Below, in pieces: positions 3,054 through 5,956 of a stretch of 5,956 nucleotides of DNA. How positions within the stretch are numbered: the stretch's first letter is position 1; each line of letters starts with the position of its first letter. Source of the stretch: Desulfamplus sp. (GTDB taxonomy: Bacteria; Desulfobacterota; Desulfobacteria; Desulfobacterales; Desulfobacteraceae); assembly GCA_015232935.1 (NCBI GenBank), contig JADFYT010000157.1, positions 1 to 5,956 on the forward strand, in the 5' to 3' direction. The notes under the pieces are model-generated. The model was not told the DNA's origin, ran no database searches, and saw nothing but the letters and a program-made list of their open reading frames with translations. A program made the position numbers and the translations under genes.

Positions 3054-5956
3054 CTACTTTGTGGTTGATTGAATAATTGTTTTTAGCAATGTTGCCTTTT
3101 TGATCGGTTTGGTAAGATGGGCGTTGCATCCAGCCTCTTTGCTTTTCTGCTCATGTGCTTTGAGGGCGTGTGCGGTCAGGGCAATAATCGGTACGGGTTT
3201 AGAACCTGTTTGAACTTCCCACTCCCTGATCTTTTGTGTCGCTTCCAGCCCGTCCATCTCGGGCATTTCAATATCCATCAGCACAAGATCATATTTCGTT
3301 GATCTGAATTTTTCAAGAGCAATGACTCCATTTGCCGCAACGTCGATTGTAAAAGGAGCCTTTTCAAGATAAATCATGACCAGATTGACATTGTGCTCTG
3401 TATCTTCGGCCAAAAGAATATGCAGAGGCGGAAGGTCAGCAATATTGATCCCTTTTTTTTCTGTCTTTGGAGCTTGAGGAAGAGCCTCATCTTTTTTACC
3501 CTTGTTTGTTTCATGTTGTTTATCTTTATCAAGAAGTTCAGAAATGGCATTCATCAGATCTGCCTCCTTGAGGGGCTTGACCAACCAGTTATTTATGCCT
3601 GTTCTCTTGATTTCATCAGGGTTGATTCGTGTGCTTGAAGATACCAGCATCATCATGCTGCTCTGCAAGTCCGGATTGTTTCTGATCTCTTCCGCGACTT
3701 CCAGCCCGTCCATGCCCGGCATGTGAAAATCCAGAAGAATCAGATCAAACCTTGTATTCTCAAGTTCAGCAAGCCCGGCCGGACCATCAATTGCCTCAAC
3801 CACGCTTGCTCCACGCTGCTCAACCATTCGCCGCATTATCAGGCGGTTGGTGTCGTTGTCATCAACTATAAGCACTTTAATTCCTGTCAGGTCAACTTTT
3901 GCTGGATAGATATTTTCCTTGAAATGCTTGTCAATGCCCAATTTTATCGTAAAGAAGAAAGTGCTGTACTTGCCAACTTCGCTTTCCACCCAGATACGGC
4001 CACCCATCATCTGAACAAATTTTCTGGAAATGGCAAGGCCAAGACCGGTACCGCCAAATTTGCGGGTAGTAGAGCTGTCCGCCTGGGTAAAGCTTTCAAA
4101 TATCTTTTCATGTTTATCATCGGGAATCCCGATGCCTGTATCCCGAACGGAAAAGAGGATTTCTGCCAAATCCTTATCTTCCTTGAGAAGCTTTATCTCA
4201 AGAACTATCTCGCCTTTATCTGTAAATTTAACAGAGTTGCCTATCAAGTTAATCAGAATCTGTCTTAAACGCGTAGGATCTCCAATAAGTCCGTCCGGTA
4301 CATCCGTGTTGACAAGATAGGCCAGTTCCAGACCCTTTTGATGGGTTCTGAATGCCATGATTTCTCCGACTATCTCAACCAGTTTATGCAATGAAAACGA
4401 TGTGGAATCGAGTTCAAACTGTCCTGTTTCAATTTTGGACATATCCAGAATGGCGTTGATGATGTCCAGAAGGTTCTCTCCGGCAGCTCTTATTATGTCA
4501 AGATAATTTTGCTGCTCTTTGGCAAGATCTGTTTCTGTCAGGATTTCAGCCATGCCGATAACAGCATTCATAGGCGTTCTGATCTCATGGCTCATGTTGG
4601 CTAAAAATTCGCTTTTGGCAAGATTTGCCGATTCAGCCGCCTCCTTTGCCTGCCTGAGCTCATCTTCGGCTCTCTTTTGTCCGGTAATGTCAATGACAAA
4701 CGCCATAGCCAGAATGCCATCTGCGGTCTTGAAAAAAGATAATGCTATTTCAAGCGGGAACTCTTTGCCGTCTCTCTTTAGTCCAGAAAGGTTTACCCCT
4801 TCACCCATCCTTCTTTGTGACGGATTGGCAAAAAAATCGATTCTGTGTTTCACATGTTTTTCGCGAAATCTTTCTGGCAGCAATATTTCTATTTTTTTGC
4901 CTGCCAACTCTCCCTGGCTGTATCCAAACAATCTTTCAACTTCGTGGTTGGCTGTCTGGATTATTCCATTTATGTCTATGGTTATAATACCCTGGGAGGC
5001 GTTCTCCATTATAACGGCCATGCTTGTACGGCTTTTCTCCAGCTCGGACATTCCCTTGCGGAAAAACAGGCTGGCTATAAGGGTAAAAAGCAATCCGGAA
5101 ATTAAAACTCCCCATGATTGCCATGTCTGTCGGGCTCGCACAAACTCGATTGTCGGATAACCTGTAACCTCCCATTTTCTCCCCGCAAATTCAAAGGATT
5201 GGCTCTGTTTTGTCATTTTTTCGGTTTTGGAGACTTGCCGGGTAGATACTTGCAGGGTAGCGATTTGTCGAGTGGAGGTTTCTTGAGTTGAGATTTGTTG
5301 TGTGGAAGTTTGTTGTGTGGAATATAACAAATCATCATTATTTGTTATGTCATGAAGCTCAAAATCAACTTCAGCTTCGTTTAACTGTTTAATGGCTCTC
5401 TCCATGATGCTGCTGATGCTAAACACACCTGTAACAAATCCGTGAAGTTTTTCCAAACCTTCAAAACTGTTGGAAGGCTCTCCTGAATAGACAGGTACAA
5501 ATATAACAATTCCGAATCTGTCGTAAGTTTCCTGCACAAGTTTAATACGGGCGGTCGCAAGAATCTTACCGGATTCCATGGAATCATTAAGTGTTTGTTT
5601 CCGTATGGCATTTGACGCGAGGTCAAAGCCGAGAGCTTTTTCATTGCCCTTGATCGGCTCCACAAAATATACAGGGTAGTATTCACTGCGTTTGCCTGCC
5701 GTAACCATTTGCTGATTATTTTTGTCTTTAACATCCTGCTGGTTGCCTTTGGGATCCTTGTCTTTGTTGAGATCCTTGTCTTTATAATTGTCTTCAACCT
5801 CTTTTTGATGCTCGGTAATCCGAAAATCTGTCAGGCCGTCATCTTTTGCCGTCTTCTCGTATTTTGTACGCTCGGAATCAGCAACCCGAGGAATCCACTC
5901 CAGAGCCTTTATTCCCGGATAGCGTTTGATTGCGGGCATTACAAAAATCCTGAATT
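3054..5956 (-). CDS. CHASE-PAS hybrid sensor histidine kinase with two receiver domains (5' end missing)
   Basis: The frame stays open to the right edge. The ATG at 5937-5939 lies inside the CHASE domain (in-frame FRIFV precedes it, then PGIKALEWIPRV), so the true start and first membrane helix are outside. Counting from that ATG: periplasmic CHASE about 1-255 (YYPVYFVEPI, GFDLASN), one membrane helix about 274-293, PAS about 303-420, coiled linker, HisKA about 441-506 with H451 (MSHEIRTP), and HATPase with N564/N568, DTGIGIP (600-606) and GGTGLGLA (629-636). REC1 is about 687-805 (D693, D694, D737, K788) and REC2 about 838-957 (E845, D846, D889, T922, K944), so all catalytic residues look intact. 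It should sense a periplasmic ligand through CHASE, autophosphorylate H451 and pass phosphate to its receivers. No Hpt domain follows REC2; the next gene downstream encodes one. The CHASE part carries two odd low-complexity insertions (residues 46-83 and 207-241). Confidence 0.93.
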   Translation of the reverse strand, partial: FRIFVMPAIKRYPGIKALEWIPRVADSERTKYEKTAKDDGLTDFRITEHQKEVEDNYKDKDLNKDKDPKGNQQDVKDKNNQQMVTAGKRSEYYPVYFVEPIKGNEKALGFDLASNAIRKQTLNDSMESGKILATARIKLVQETYDRFGIVIFVPVYSGEPSNSFEGLEKLHGFVTGVFSISSIMERAIKQLNEAEVDFELHDITNNDDLLYSTQQTSTQQISTQETSTRQIATLQVSTRQVSKTEKMTKQSQSFEFAGRKWEVTGYPTIEFVRARQTWQSWGVLISGLLFTLIASLFFRKGMSELEKSRTSMAVIMENASQGIITIDINGIIQTANHEVERLFGYSQGELAGKKIEILLPERFREKHVKHRIDFFANPSQRRMGEGVNLSGLKRDGKEFPLEIALSFFKTADGILAMAFVIDITGQKRAEDELRQAKEAAESANLAKSEFLANMSHEIRTPMNAVIGMAEILTETDLAKEQQNYLDIIRAAGENLLDIINAILDMSKIETGQFELDSTSFSLHKLVEIVGEIMAFRTHQKGLELAYLVNTDVPDGLIGDPTRLRQILINLIGNSVKFTDKGEIVLEIKLLKEDKDLAEILFSVRDTGIGIPDDKHEKIFESFTQADSSTTRKFGGTGLGLAISRKFVQMMGGRIWVESEVGKYSTFFFTIKLGIDKHFKENIYPAKVDLTGIKVLIVDDNDTNRLIMRRMVEQRGASVVEAIDGPAGLAELENTRFDLILLDFHMPGMDGLEVAEEIRNNPDLQSSMMMLVSSSTRINPDEIKRTGINNWLVKPLKEADLMNAISELLDKDKQHETNKGKKDEALPQAPKTEKKGINIADLPPLHILLAEDTEHNVNLVMIYLEKAPFTIDVAANGVIALEKFRSTKYDLVLMDIEMPEMDGLEATQKIREWEVQTGSKPVPIIALTAHALKAHEQKSKEAGCNAHLTKPIKKATLLKTIIQSTTK
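5217..5321 (-). repeat. In-frame 15-bp tandem repeat (6-7 copies) in the CHASE domain of the kinase
   Basis: Residues 207-236 are six five-residue units of consensus STxQ[TIV] (STQQT, STQQI, STQET, STRQI, ATLQV, STRQV). A degenerate seventh, SKTEK, reaches residue 241. The DNA repeats with a strict 15-bp period: the two left-most protein units are encoded by TCCACACAACAAACT and TCCACACAACAAATC, and the later units are more diverged. The tract follows DLLY, at the loop before the last CHASE strands (FEFAGRKWEV), and should be periplasmic. The near-identical copies at one end suggest growth by slippage or unequal recombination. Confidence 0.85.
5691..5804 (-). repeat. Charged low-complexity insertion in the CHASE domain with an 18-bp direct repeat
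   Basis: Residues 46-83 of the visible kinase are almost entirely K, D, N, Q and E, and separate two recognisable CHASE blocks (DFRITE and YYPVYFVEP) that lie close together in other family members. GATCCTTGTCTTT occurs at 5753-5765 and 5771-5783 on the plus strand, an 18-bp period encoding KDKDPK and KDKDLN. The tract is probably a disordered periplasmic loop. Confidence 0.65.

Noticed and set aside
3723..4268. Plus-strand open frame (181 codons) opposite the HATPase and REC1 regions
   Set aside because: The opposite strand encodes intact catalytic motifs; this translation is low-quality and unrelated to known proteins.
4519..5160. Long plus-strand open frame (213 codons) opposite the kinase gene
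   Set aside because: It is antisense to the conserved PAS, HisKA and membrane regions of the kinase, resembles no family, and lacks a clear ribosome site. It is a shadow of the real gene.
5217..5321. Possible CRISPR-like array
   Set aside because: The 15-bp units are contiguous without spacers and encode an in-frame peptide repeat.
5937..5939. ATG as start of the hybrid kinase
   Set aside because: The frame continues upstream with FRIFV, which fits the CHASE consensus directly before PGIxALEW, and no membrane helix would precede the periplasmic domain. The start must lie outside the window.

Overview
This AT-leaning window holds four protein genes. Two are cut by the window edges. The protein families and the style of the signalling genes (many-domain hybrid kinases, separate Hpt proteins, c-di-GMP enzymes) suggest a Gram-negative environmental bacterium, possibly a Desulfobacterota/deltaproteobacterial lineage. 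That placement is an inference from gene content only; no rRNA or other marker gene is present.

Layout. Positions 1-1163 (+) carry the 3' part of a gene for an iron-type alcohol dehydrogenase C-terminal domain fused to an SCP2 lipid/sterol-carrier domain. It runs convergently into the rest of the window, and a perfect 12-bp inverted repeat at 1234-1268 lies in the gap. All other genes are on the minus strand. In transcription order these are a hybrid histidine kinase with CHASE, TM, PAS, HisKA, HATPase and two REC domains (3054 to past the right edge), a stand-alone Hpt phosphotransfer protein (2558-2890), and a REC-GGDEF diguanylate cyclase (1289-2296).

How they work together. The kinase has two receiver domains but no Hpt domain of its own. 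The next gene supplies an Hpt, and the following gene is a receiver fused to a diguanylate cyclase with an intact GGDEF motif and an intact RxxD inhibitory site. The simplest reading is a complete split phosphorelay: periplasmic CHASE signal, kinase and its receivers, Hpt, REC-GGDEF, then c-di-GMP. Partner specificity is inferred from gene order and domain complementarity.

The two gaps inside this cassette are unusual. The 163-bp gap between kinase and hpt contains a 78-bp hairpin element with about 16-bp terminal inverted repeats and a perfect 8-bp flanking duplication, like a MITE. The 261-bp gap between hpt and the cyclase gene contains a second, more decayed imperfect palindrome of about 104 bp, flanked by 15-bp near-identical direct repeats. 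The signalling proteins also carry in-frame short tandem repeats in loop positions: a 15-bp repeat (6-7 copies) and an 18-bp repeat (2 copies) in the CHASE region, and an 18-bp repeat (4 copies) inside the GGDEF domain. No tRNA, rRNA, CRISPR array or complete insertion sequence was seen.
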